NCBI GenBank assembly: GCA_947304245.1
Contig: CAMZAK010000004.1
Span: 1-43,353, forward strand
Length of the DNA stretch: 43,353 nucleotides
Direction of reading: 5' to 3'
Origin: an uncultured Clostridia bacterium
Lineage (GTDB): Bacteria; Bacillota; Clostridia; Oscillospirales; Ruminococcaceae
Each line of letters begins with the position of its first letter. Position 1 is the stretch's first letter. This document shows, piece after piece, positions 8,898 through 16,945 of the stretch. Under the pieces are notes generated by a model. The model was not told where the DNA came from, ran no database searches, and saw only the letters and a list, made by a program, of their open reading frames with translations. Made by a program: the position numbers and the translations under genes.

Positions 8898-9089
8898 ATG
8901 AAAGAAAATATTTTTAATGAAAATTTAAAAGATGGACATAACTATTATTCTATTATTATTGCAGTTGCGAAAATGGCAAGAAAAATTGTAGATTTGGCTA
9001 ACGAAATTAGTGGGACATGCCCAGATGACCCTGTTGGCGAGGCAATTAAAAATTTAAAGTCTGGTAAATATGAAATTGTAATTCTTTAA
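8898..9089 (+). CDS. rpoZ: DNA-directed RNA polymerase omega subunit
   Basis: Small RNA polymerase subunit that helps fold the beta' subunit. 63 aa, similar to omega in other Firmicutes. It has the family core: YYSIIIAVAKMARKI, where Gram-positive omega has 'SRYSLVIAAAKRAR', then a short acidic segment and a conserved K(P/A)V-type end replaced here by GEAIKNLKSGKYEIV. ATG 8898 sits behind AAAGGAGG. It lies between gmk and priA, the usual clostridial position (gmk-rpoZ-priA), which strongly supports the call for so short a protein. Confidence 0.88.
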   Translation: MKENIFNENLKDGHNYYSIIIAVAKMARKIVDLANEISGTCPDDPVGEAIKNLKSGKYEIVIL

Positions 9090-9130
9090 GATTTTTTAAA
9101 AAAAGCGTAGTTTAATTGGAGGAAAATTTT

Positions 9131-11560
9131 GTGCTTGTTGCTTCTGTTGCAGTGGAAAAAACAGCTTTTAGTTATGATAGGTTGTTTAAATATATTGTGC
9201 CAGAAGAATTGAAGCTAAAAGTTAAAGTAGGTTGTTTTGTCTTAGTTGGGTTTGGAAAGTTAAATGTTAATAGGCAGGCTGTTGTTTTTAAACTACAAGA
9301 AGAAAAAGAAACTAAAGGGTTAAAACAAATTTTAGAATTGTTTTCAGACGAAATATATTTAACAAAAGAGTTGTTAGAAGTTGCAAATTTTGTTCATTCT
9401 AGATGTTTTTGCAGTTGGTTTAGCATTGTAAAAGCAATTTTACCCAGTGGTTTGTTTTACAAGTTTAATGAGTTTTGGGAGTTGTGTAAAACCAATGAAA
9501 ATGTTTTAACAAAGCAAGAGGAAGAACTTTTTTTAAAATTAAAACAAATTAAGAGTAAAAAAGAACTAAATGAAAAGATTAAAACAGATTTTTTGAATGG
9601 TTTTAATGAAGTATTTGAAGGTTTACTAAAAAAAAAAGTTATTGTAAAACATAATGCTAGTAAGCGTAAAATTTTAAATAAAAGCATTGTTATGGTTACT
9701 GTTGATGAAACGTTTACTAAAAAAGTTAAATTAACCAAAAAACAAGAATTACTTTTTAATTTCATAAAATTAAAAGGAGAGATTTCCTTAAAAAAAGCAT
9801 GTTATTTTTGTGGCGTTAGTGATGTTGTTGCTAAAAATTTGAATAAGATTGGATTAATAAAATTTTTTGAAAAACAAAATTTAAATGAAGAAAACATATT
9901 TAAAAATTTTGAAAAACTTAAAAGTGTTGAAGATATAATTTTAAACAGAGAACAAAGGGCAGCGTTTGAAGGAATTTTAAGCCTTTTAAAGGGTGAAACT
10001 TTTGAAGTGGCTCTTTTAAAAGGGGTTACTGGAAGTGGAAAAACACAAGTTTTTTTAAAATTAATTGATTATGTAATTAAAAAAGGGAAAGAATGCATTC
10101 TTTTAGTTCCTGAAATTTCTTTAACAACACAACTTATTAAATTTTTTAGTTCTTTTTTTGGAGATTGTGTTGCAGTTTTACATAGTGGAATTTCAGCTTC
10201 AGAACAATTAAATGAATTTTTTAAAATTTTTCACGGAAAAGCAAAATTAGTTATAGGAACTAGAAGTGCTGTTTTTGCTCCGTGTAAAAATTTAGGGTTA
10301 ATTATAATGGATGAGGAAGAGGGAAGTTGCTTTAAAAGCAGTGAAATGGACCCAAAATATGACGCTAAAGATGTTGCTAAATTTAGATGTTTTAGAAATA
10401 ATTGTGTTTTGCTTCTTTCTTCTGCAACTCCTAGTGTTACAACTAACTATTTGGCATCTAGAAAAATATATAAAAAATTTGTTATTAATAAAAGATATAA
10501 TGAAACAGATTTACCTAAAGTTTTTGTTGTTAACATGCTAAAAGCTAAAATGTCTAGCGTTCCTGGAATTAGTAGTTATTTATTTAATGAACTTGTTAAA
10601 AATTTTAATAATAAAGAGCAAAGCATTATATTTTTAAACAGAAGAGGTTATTTTTTAAATGTTTTTTGTTTGGAATGTGGAAATGCTTTAAAATGTGAGA
10701 ATTGTTCTGCTTTTATGGTGTACCATAAAGCTAATAAAACTTTTATGTGCCATTATTGTGGGGCTATTAAAAAAAACTTTAAAGCTTGTGAAAATTGTGG
10801 AAGTGAAAAATTAGTTTTTTCTGGCCAAGGTACGCAAAAACTTGAAGATTACATAAAAGAAAATATTAGTTCTGCTAAGGTTTTAAGGTTAGACACAGAC
10901 ACAACATTTACAAGGTTTGAACTAGAAGAAAAAATAAAAAAATTTGAAGAAGGGTTTTATGATATTTTAATTGGAACACAAATTGTTGCTAAGGGTTTAA
11001 ATTTTCCTAATGTTACTTTGGTTGGGGTTTTTTCTGTTGATGGTGTTTTGTTTGGAACAGACTTTAAAAGTTCTGAGAGAGCTTTTTCTCTTTTAACACA
11101 GGTTATTGGAAGAAGTGGCAGGGCTAAAAAAAGTGGCAGGGCCATTATTCAAACATATAATCCTTTTAATAAAATAATAGCATGGGCAGCAAAACAGGAT
11201 TATGATTTGTTTTATGAAAATGAAATAATGGAAAGAAAAGAATTTTTATGTCCTCCTTTTTGTGATTTATGTGTTGTTAATTTTATTGGTAGCGATGAAG
11301 AAAAAATTATTGTTTGTGCTAAAAAATTTATTTTGGAGTGTCAAAAAAAGGCAGATTCTAAAATACCCTTTAAAATGTTAGGAATTTTTACGCCTTATAT
11401 TTCTATGGTGAATAAAAAATATAGGAAAAGGATTATAATAAAATGCAGGAATAATTCTAAATTTAGAGAATGGATTAGAAGTATTGCATTAAATGTTTTT
11501 TCTTCTAGAGAATTTATTAGAGTTAGAGCAAATATTGACATGAATGGGGAAATAATATAG
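9131..11560 (+). CDS. priA: Primosomal protein PriA, divergent helicase motifs
   Basis: Superfamily 2 3'-5' helicase that restarts stalled replication forks. 809 aa from GTG 9131. The frame opens at TTG 9116, but GGAGG at 9118-9122 lies just inside and is correctly spaced for GTG. An N-terminal DNA-binding domain is followed by Walker A (GVTGSGKT), motif II, the zinc-binding insert with paired cysteines (CLECGNALKCENC, CHYCG, CENCG) and C-terminal helicase motifs (IGTQIVAKG, QVIGRSGR). Three histidines usual in PriA are changed: motif II reads DEEE (residues 394-397) instead of DEEH, the YHARD-like site reads YDAKD, and AKGHDFP reads AKGLNFP. The reading frame is otherwise intact and the zinc ligands are present. 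Confidence 0.94.
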   Translation: MLVASVAVEKTAFSYDRLFKYIVPEELKLKVKVGCFVLVGFGKLNVNRQAVVFKLQEEKETKGLKQILELFSDEIYLTKELLEVANFVHSRCFCSWFSIVKAILPSGLFYKFNEFWELCKTNENVLTKQEEELFLKLKQIKSKKELNEKIKTDFLNGFNEVFEGLLKKKVIVKHNASKRKILNKSIVMVTVDETFTKKVKLTKKQELLFNFIKLKGEISLKKACYFCGVSDVVAKNLNKIGLIKFFEKQNLNEENIFKNFEKLKSVEDIILNREQRAAFEGILSLLKGETFEVALLKGVTGSGKTQVFLKLIDYVIKKGKECILLVPEISLTTQLIKFFSSFFGDCVAVLHSGISASEQLNEFFKIFHGKAKLVIGTRSAVFAPCKNLGLIIMDEEEGSCFKSSEMDPKYDAKDVAKFRCFRNNCVLLLSSATPSVTTNYLASRKIYKKFVINKRYNETDLPKVFVVNMLKAKMSSVPGISSYLFNELVKNFNNKEQSIIFLNRRGYFLNVFCLECGNALKCENCSAFMVYHKANKTFMCHYCGAIKKNFKACENCGSEKLVFSGQGTQKLEDYIKENISSAKVLRLDTDTTFTRFELEEKIKKFEEGFYDILIGTQIVAKGLNFPNVTLVGVFSVDGVLFGTDFKSSERAFSLLTQVIGRSGRAKKSGRAIIQTYNPFNKIIAWAAKQDYDLFYENEIMERKEFLCPPFCDLCVVNFIGSDEEKIIVCAKKFILECQKKADSKIPFKMLGIFTPYISMVNKKYRKRIIIKCRNNSKFREWIRSIALNVFSSREFIRVRANIDMNGEII

Positions 11561-11612
11561 AATAATTAGAAGGCGTTTTAAGTATTTTATCTATAAAATT
11601 GGAGTTTTAATT

Positions 11613-12053
11613 ATGAGTTTGAGAAAGATTGTTACCGATGATTTAAGTTTTTTGAGCAAAAAAAGTAAACCAATTGTTGAATTTGATGATAAATTATTTG
11701 TTTTATTAGATGATATGATTGAAACGTTGCATTCAATGAAAAATGCTGTTGGCCTTGCCGCTGTGCAGATTGGTGTTTTAAAGTGTGTTGTTGTTATAGA
11801 TGTTGGAGAAGGAGTTATTGAACTTATTAACCCTAAAATAGTTGAGAAAAAAGGTGAACAAAACGAGGTTGAGGGTTGTCTTTCTTTTCCTGGAGTTCAA
11901 AAAAGAGTTAAAAGGCCATCTTTTGTTGTTGTTGAGGCTAAAAACAGAAAAGGGGAAAAAATTACAGTTAAAGGTGAAGGCTTGTTAGCTCGTGCTCTTT
12001 GTCATGAAATAGATCATTTAAACGGGATTGTTTTTTTAGACAGGGCTGAGTAA
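11613..12053 (+). CDS. def: Peptide deformylase
   Basis: Metalloenzyme that removes the formyl group from new proteins. 146 aa, on the short side but complete. The three metal-site motifs are present: GLAAVQ (47-52), EGCLS with the ligand Cys89, and HEIDH with ligands His131 and His135 and catalytic Glu132. Start ATG 11613 behind TTGGAG. It sits between priA and fmt, the standard Firmicute order, pairing the formylation and deformylation steps. Confidence 0.96.
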   Translation: MSLRKIVTDDLSFLSKKSKPIVEFDDKLFVLLDDMIETLHSMKNAVGLAAVQIGVLKCVVVIDVGEGVIELINPKIVEKKGEQNEVEGCLSFPGVQKRVKRPSFVVVEAKNRKGEKITVKGEGLLARALCHEIDHLNGIVFLDRAE

Positions 12054-12109
12054 AATGGTTTATAACTAGATTTTAGTTTTTATTTTTTAAGGTGGGTTTG
12101 AGTTAAAAA

Positions 12110-13027
12110 ATGAAAATTGTTTTTATGGGTACACCAGATTTTGCAGCAGAAATTTTGAGAAGTTTAATTGAAGAAAAATTTGATGTTGTTGGTGTTTTTA
12201 CAAAACCAGATAGACCGGTTGGAAGAAAACAAGAGGTTATTTATTCTAGTGTTAAAAAAATTGCTATGGAAAATGGAATTGAAATTTTTCAGCCAGAAAA
12301 GTTTAATTTAGAGTATGTTGAGAAATTAAAAAATTTTAATTTAGATGCCATTGTTGTTGCAGCTTACGGGAAAATCTTGCCTAAAGAAGTTTTAGAATTG
12401 CCAAAGTATGGTTGTTTTAATGTGCATGCTTCTTTGTTGCCTAAATTTAGAGGTGCTTCTCCAATTCAGGCTAGCATAATAAATTGTGAAGAAAAAACAG
12501 GGATTAGCATAATACAAATGACAGAAAGGTTAGACGATGGAGACATTTTAAAAATGGTTGAAACGCCGATTGGGGTTAGTGAAACAACTTTAGAGTTAAG
12601 TGAAAGGCTTTCAAAACTTGGAGCAAAGGCTATGTGTGAAGTTTTAAGGGAAGTTTTAAACGGGACTGAAACTAGAATAAAACAAAATGAAGAAAACGCC
12701 ACTTATGTTTCTAAAATTAAAAAAGAGATAGCTAAAATTAATTTTAATTTAAAAGCTTTTGCTGTTCATAAATTAATTTGTGGACTTTCTCATTGGCCAA
12801 CTGCATATTGTTATTTAAACGGAAAAATTTTAAAGGTTTTTAAAAGCAGGCTAAGGGAAGACTTTTTTGGTAAACCTGGAGAAATACTTTCCAAAAAAGA
12901 ATTAATAGTGGGTTTTAAAAAAGACGCTTTAGAATTTGTTGAGGTTCAGTTAGAAGGAAGAAAAAAAATGCTTGCTAAAAATTTTTTAAATGGATTTAAA
13001 TTAAATGTTGGAGATTTTTTGGAATAA
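12110..13027 (+). CDS. fmt: Methionyl-tRNA formyltransferase
   Basis: Transfers formyl from 10-formyl-tetrahydrofolate to initiator Met-tRNA. 305 aa, normal length. The N-terminal Rossmann domain opens with KIVFMGTPDFA; the catalytic region reads HASLLPKFRGASPIQ with the conserved Asn/His/Asp set (FNVHASLLP and ERLDDGD); the C-terminal OB-like domain begins near residue 205. ATG 12110. It is followed 18 bp later by a membrane zinc peptidase gene, an arrangement common in Clostridia. Confidence 0.96.
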   Translation: MKIVFMGTPDFAAEILRSLIEEKFDVVGVFTKPDRPVGRKQEVIYSSVKKIAMENGIEIFQPEKFNLEYVEKLKNFNLDAIVVAAYGKILPKEVLELPKYGCFNVHASLLPKFRGASPIQASIINCEEKTGISIIQMTERLDDGDILKMVETPIGVSETTLELSERLSKLGAKAMCEVLREVLNGTETRIKQNEENATYVSKIKKEIAKINFNLKAFAVHKLICGLSHWPTAYCYLNGKILKVFKSRLREDFFGKPGEILSKKELIVGFKKDALEFVEVQLEGRKKMLAKNFLNGFKLNVGDFLE

Positions 13028-13045
13028 TTAAATTGGAGGTTTAAT

Positions 13046-13774
13046 ATGTTTTTTTCTAATTTTTATAGATATTTTTTCTATTCTAAAGCAGATATGATGT
13101 TCTATTTTTTTATTATTATGCCAATATTTTTAGTTTCAATTGTTGTTAGTTTGAAATTAAATTTAACATATAAAAAATACTCTAATTTATTCAGTAAAAA
13201 AAACATTAGTGGAGCTGTTATTGCAAGGAATATTTTAGACAGCTATAATTTACAACACATTAGAGTTGAAATGGTTGAAGGAAATTTAACAGATCATTAC
13301 GACCCTAGAGAAAATGTTGTTAGGCTTTCTCGTGGTAATTATGAGAGCAGTTCTATTGCGTCCATTGGGGTTGCAGCGCATGAGGTTGGGCATGCAATTC
13401 AATATTCTAAAGAATATTTTCCAATTAAAGTTAGAGCTTTAGCAATTCCTGCAACAAAGTTTGGGACGATTCTTTCAATGCCAATTTTTTTTGCAGGGCT
13501 TATTTTTGCTAACTACAAATTAGCAGGCATTGGAATTCTCTTGTTTTCTTTTGTTGCAATATTTCAATTTATTACTCTTCCTGTTGAATTTAATGCTAGT
13601 GCTAGAGCAATTAAAATTTTGGAAGGCCAGAATATTTTAGATTCCGAAGAAATAATAGGCGTTAAAAAGGTTTTGTGGGCTGCGGCCATGACCTATGTTG
13701 TTGCTTTTTTATCTTCCTTAGCACAAGTTTTTAGGTTAATTTTAATATTATCTTCAAGAAGAGACGATGATTGA
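13046..13774 (+). CDS. Membrane zinc metallopeptidase, YugP family
   Basis: Predicted membrane-bound zinc protease of the YugP (Zn_peptidase_2) family, function unknown. 242 aa. One hydrophobic span at about 17-36, then the HEVGHAIQ motif (His112, Glu113, His116) in the order expected for the family, and further hydrophobic segments at about 140-175 and 205-235. ATG 13046 behind TTGGAGG. In Clostridia this gene usually sits after fmt and before rsmB-rlmN-prpC-prkC; here the PP2C gene follows directly, so rsmB and rlmN are absent from their normal place. Confidence 0.88.
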   Translation: MFFSNFYRYFFYSKADMMFYFFIIMPIFLVSIVVSLKLNLTYKKYSNLFSKKNISGAVIARNILDSYNLQHIRVEMVEGNLTDHYDPRENVVRLSRGNYESSSIASIGVAAHEVGHAIQYSKEYFPIKVRALAIPATKFGTILSMPIFFAGLIFANYKLAGIGILLFSFVAIFQFITLPVEFNASARAIKILEGQNILDSEEIIGVKKVLWAAAMTYVVAFLSSLAQVFRLILILSSRRDDD

Positions 13775-13784
13775 ATTTTAGATT

Positions 13785-13793
13785 TGATATAAT
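13785..13793 (+). promoter_or_regulatory. Possible extended -10 promoter before the PP2C gene
   Basis: TGATATAAT (13785-13793) has the TGnTATAAT form and lies 18 bp before the phosphatase start. No -35 box is visible, so this is weak. If used, the leader would be very short. Confidence 0.3.
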
Positions 13794-13810
13794 GTTGGGA
13801 GGTTAGATTT

Positions 13811-14542
13811 TTGGAGATATTTGGTATGTCTGACATCGGAAAAAAAAGAAAATCTAACCAAGATAATTTTTATTATTATAAATTTAACAATGAAAAATGT
13901 TTTGCTTTTGTTTGTGATGGAATGGGTGGGCAGAATGCTGGTGATGTTGCTAGCACCATTGTTAAAGATTTGTTTTCTAATGAGCTTGTTAAAAAACTTG
14001 AAAATAAACAAACAAACGAAGAAATAAGAGAAATAGTTTTTGAATATTATAAGATTGCTAATGAAGAAATATTTAGTAAAAGTATTTCGAATGAGAATTT
14101 TAAAGGGATGGGAACAACATGCATAGTAATTGTTTTAAATGATTTTAATTTAAACATTTTTAGTGTGGGAGACAGTAGAGCTTATTTGGTCTCTAATTCT
14201 AATTTAATTCAGCTAACAGTAGACCATTCTTATGTGCAAACTTTGGTTGATTGTGGAAAAATTACTAAAGAAGAAGCTAGAGTTCATCCTAGAAAAAACG
14301 AAATAACAAATGCGGTTGGAATTTCTAACAAAATTAAAGTGGATTTTAAAAATATTACTGTTAAAAAAGATGATTTAATTTTAATTTGCAGTGATGGGCT
14401 AACAAATAATTGTTCTGATTATGAAATTAAAAATATTACCAATGAAGAGAAAGATGTTAGCAGTTGTGTTAAAAAATTAGTTAATAGCGCAAATTTTAAT
14501 GGTGGTTGTGACAACATTACCACAGTATTAATAAAAATTTAA
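13811..14542 (+). CDS. prpC: PP2C-family Ser/Thr protein phosphatase (PrpC/Stp)
   Basis: Metal-dependent phosphatase that reverses phosphorylation by the neighbouring PASTA kinase. 243 aa. PP2C motifs in order: SDIGKKRKSNQDNF, CDGMGGQNAGDVAS (metal-binding Asp), GTTC, SVGDSRAYL, LTVDHSYV, LICSDGLTN and the C-terminal DNIT Asp. TTG 13811 is chosen because GGGAGG (13798-13803) is well spaced for it; ATG 13826 is the alternative and would trim five residues. The kinase gene follows 48 bp downstream. Confidence 0.94.
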   Translation: MEIFGMSDIGKKRKSNQDNFYYYKFNNEKCFAFVCDGMGGQNAGDVASTIVKDLFSNELVKKLENKQTNEEIREIVFEYYKIANEEIFSKSISNENFKGMGTTCIVIVLNDFNLNIFSVGDSRAYLVSNSNLIQLTVDHSYVQTLVDCGKITKEEARVHPRKNEITNAVGISNKIKVDFKNITVKKDDLILICSDGLTNNCSDYEIKNITNEEKDVSSCVKKLVNSANFNGGCDNITTVLIKI

Positions 14543-14590
14543 TTAATTTTTATTTTAGCAATCTTTTTGTAATATTTGGGGGATATTTAA

Positions 14591-16621
14591 ATGAGAAAAT
14601 TAGTGGGTAAGAGATTAGATGGTAGATATGAATTCATAGAAGTTATTGGCGTTGGCGGAATGGCTGACGTTTACAGAGCTTACGATAATTTAAAAAAAAC
14701 TTATGTTGCAATAAAGGTTTTAAAAGATAAATATTCTAAAAATAAAGAATTTTTATATAGGTTTAAAAACGAATCTAAGGCTAATGCTAGTCTATCTCAT
14801 CCTAACATTGTTAGAATTTTTGATGTTGGTTTTGGAAACAGTATTCAATATATTGTTATGGAATATGTTGAAGGAATAACCTTAAAAGAATTCATTGAAA
14901 AAGCAAAAGTTTTGAATTGGAAGGATGTTGTGCATTTTGTTTTTCAAATTTTAAGAGGATTGCAACACGCACACGACAAGGGGATTGTACATAGAGATAT
15001 AAAACCTCAAAATATTATGTTATTGGAAGATGGGACAGTTAAAATAATGGATTTTGGCATTGCTCGTTTTCCAAGAGATGAAAAAATTAATTCTAAAAAA
15101 ACGGTAGGCTCTGTTTACTACATTAGCCCAGAACAAGCATCAGGAGGAATAACAGACTTTAAGTCTGACATTTATTCTGTTGGAATTATGATGTATGAAA
15201 TGTTAACTGGTGTGCTTCCATTTGAAGGCAAAACTCCAGAGATTGTTGCAGAAAAACAAATTAATGAACATCCTAAATCTCCTTTAAAATTAAACCCTAG
15301 TTTACCGCAAGGACTTGTGGAAATAATATTTAAAGCAATTAAGAAAAAACCAGAAGAGAGATATCAATCTGCAACAGAAATGTTAAGAGATGTGGACGAA
15401 TTCAAACAAGATCCTAATATTAGGTTTGGTTATGTTTATTCTAATGATATTGACGCTACTAAAAGTTTTAATTTAAACCCTTATGGGTTAAAGAAAAAGA
15501 AAAGTTTTTTAAAAAGAAGTGCTGGATTAATAGGTAAAAATGAAAAATTAATTCCTATTCTTTCTGGTGTAACTATTGCGTTTTTTTTAGCTGCCATAAT
15601 TATGGTTTTAACTTTTGTGTTTGGAAGAGGAAGAAGCCCTATAACAGATATTAAGATACCCAATTTTGTTGGACATAATATTGAAGACGTTAAAACCATG
15701 GATAATGGTAAATATAAAGATTTGGGTTACACTATAAAATATGAACCAAATTCAGATCATGAAGCAGGTGTAATAATAGAACAATCTGTTAAGCCTGATA
15801 CTCAGGTTAAATCTAACTATGGTAATATGGTTTTTATTGTTAGTAGTGGAATAGAGAAAAAAACAATTCCTGATGTTGTTGGTTTACCTGTTTCTAAGGC
15901 GGAAGCAAAACTAAAAAAAGCAGGCTTTATTAACATAAAAAAAATTGAAAAAGTAGATGAAGAAGCTCCTTTAAACACTGTTCTTGCTATTGAACCTAGA
16001 GCTTTTACTGAAATTGCTTACGATTCTACAATTAGACTTTACTGTAGTGCTAGTGAAAATGATGAAAAAATTGTTGAGGTTCCTAGTGTTGTTGGAAAAA
16101 CTTTAGAAGAAGCAAAATATATTTTAAAAAACGCAGGGTTCGATGTTTCTGTTAGAGAAACAAGCAGTAACAATAAAACTTATGGAATTATTATTGAACA
16201 GAATAAAGAAAAGGCAACATTAGGCTCTGTTGTTGAGATTGTGTTAAACGTTAATGAAAATCGTTTGAGTAAAAATAATGAAAATGGCCAAGAAAAGAAA
16301 TTTAATTATAAAGATTTTTTTGAAGATTCTATTAAAATACCTTTAAAATCTTCTTCTAAAATTGAAGATGTTTTTGAAATTGCTGTTATTGATGAAAAGA
16401 AAAATGTTGTTAGCAGAACTGAAGGTGCTGTTAATAAAAATGTTTCATTAAATGTTAATGTTAAAGATTATAAAAACGCTAATTTTAAAGTTATTATAAA
16501 AAATAAAAGAACAGGGAAAACAGCAAAGTATGGATTTATTAAGATTGTAACCGATGATGCTGGAAATAGAAGTGGAAAGTCTAGCTTTAACTCTGATGCA
16601 TTTTATGAAACGTTAGATTAA
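14591..16621 (+). CDS. prkC: Ser/Thr protein kinase with PASTA repeats (PrkC/Stk type)
   Basis: Membrane kinase that senses peptidoglycan fragments or lipid II and controls cell wall and dormancy functions; in Bacillus PrkC triggers spore germination. 676 aa. The cytoplasmic kinase domain (about 10-275) has the glycine loop GVGGMADVY, Lys42 in VAIKVLK, HRDIKPQN and DFGIAR. One membrane span at about 318-340 is followed by three PASTA repeats (about 355-425, 425-495 and 495-560) and a less typical, lysine-rich C-terminal segment of about 110 residues. ATG 14591 behind TTTGGGGG. A strong hairpin follows the stop. Confidence 0.95.
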   Translation: MRKLVGKRLDGRYEFIEVIGVGGMADVYRAYDNLKKTYVAIKVLKDKYSKNKEFLYRFKNESKANASLSHPNIVRIFDVGFGNSIQYIVMEYVEGITLKEFIEKAKVLNWKDVVHFVFQILRGLQHAHDKGIVHRDIKPQNIMLLEDGTVKIMDFGIARFPRDEKINSKKTVGSVYYISPEQASGGITDFKSDIYSVGIMMYEMLTGVLPFEGKTPEIVAEKQINEHPKSPLKLNPSLPQGLVEIIFKAIKKKPEERYQSATEMLRDVDEFKQDPNIRFGYVYSNDIDATKSFNLNPYGLKKKKSFLKRSAGLIGKNEKLIPILSGVTIAFFLAAIIMVLTFVFGRGRSPITDIKIPNFVGHNIEDVKTMDNGKYKDLGYTIKYEPNSDHEAGVIIEQSVKPDTQVKSNYGNMVFIVSSGIEKKTIPDVVGLPVSKAEAKLKKAGFINIKKIEKVDEEAPLNTVLAIEPRAFTEIAYDSTIRLYCSASENDEKIVEVPSVVGKTLEEAKYILKNAGFDVSVRETSSNNKTYGIIIEQNKEKATLGSVVEIVLNVNENRLSKNNENGQEKKFNYKDFFEDSIKIPLKSSSKIEDVFEIAVIDEKKNVVSRTEGAVNKNVSLNVNVKDYKNANFKVIIKNKRTGKTAKYGFIKIVTDDAGNRSGKSSFNSDAFYETLD

Positions 16622-16637
16622 AAATTTTTATATTAAT

Positions 16638-16690
16638 AAAAATAAATAGTCCTATCTTTATTAAATTTAAAGATAGGACTATTTATTTTT
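16638..16690. terminator. Bidirectional intrinsic terminator between prkC and spoVM
   Basis: A perfect 23-bp inverted repeat (16638-16660 and 16668-16690) with a 7-nt loop. The arms end in A-runs on one side and T-runs on the other, so it can end transcription from both directions. It lies right after the prkC stop and overlaps the stop codon of the convergent spoVM gene. Confidence 0.85.
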
Positions 16691-16772
16691 AATCTTGTTC
16701 TTTTTTAATTTTAAAAATAAATCTTAATATTGGTGAAATAAATTTTGGACTATTAATCACTATAATTTTCAT
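16689..16772 (-). CDS. spoVM: SpoVM-like sporulation peptide (27 aa)
   Basis: In Bacillus, SpoVM is a 26-residue amphipathic peptide that recognises the convex forespore membrane and anchors the spore coat ATPase SpoIVA. This 27-aa frame (MKIIVINSPKFISPILRFIF then KIKKEQD) aligns without gaps to B. subtilis SpoVM: Met1, Lys2, Ile6, Pro9, Lys10, Phe11, Ile15 and Arg17 are identical, including Pro9, the residue known to set its orientation in the membrane. A good ribosome binding site (AGGAGT, 8 nt from ATG 16772) precedes it. It sits beyond prkC, near where spoVM lies in Bacillus (prpC-prkC-...-spoVM). The protein is short, so the alignment, RBS and location together carry the call. Confidence 0.78.
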   Translation of the reverse strand: MKIIVINSPKFISPILRFIFKIKKEQD

Positions 16773-16802
16773 TAATTGCAACTCCTATCTAAAATATATA
16801 TA

Positions 16803-16831
16803 TAAAATTACAAAATTTTATTGTAATTTTA
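16803..16831. repeat. 11-bp inverted repeat between spoVM and spoIVFA
   Basis: TAAAATTACAA (16803-16813) and its exact complement TTGTAATTTTA (16821-16831) flank a 7-nt spacer in the gap between the divergent spoVM and spoIVFA. Arms of this size could be an operator or a weak hairpin. It lies about 25 bp upstream of the sigma-E-like -10. Confidence 0.5.
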
Positions 16832-16835
16832 ATAT

Positions 16836-16863
16836 TTATATTAAGTATTATTTTTCATACAAT
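16836..16863 (+). promoter_or_regulatory. Candidate sigma-E promoter for spoIVFA-spoIVFB
   Basis: CATACAAT (16856-16863) matches the sporulation sigma-E -10 consensus exactly. TTATATT (16836-16842) fits the -35 (KMATATT) except that the second base is T rather than A/C, and it lies 13 bp upstream, slightly closer than usual. It points at spoIVFA, 82 bp downstream. In B. subtilis the spoIVF operon is sigma-E dependent. Confidence 0.5.
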
Positions 16864-16945
16864 CTATAATACGCTAAATAATATTAATCTGTGCATATCC
16901 ACACTTAAAATTGAATATTGTTTAAAATAAAGGGAGGAATTAAAA

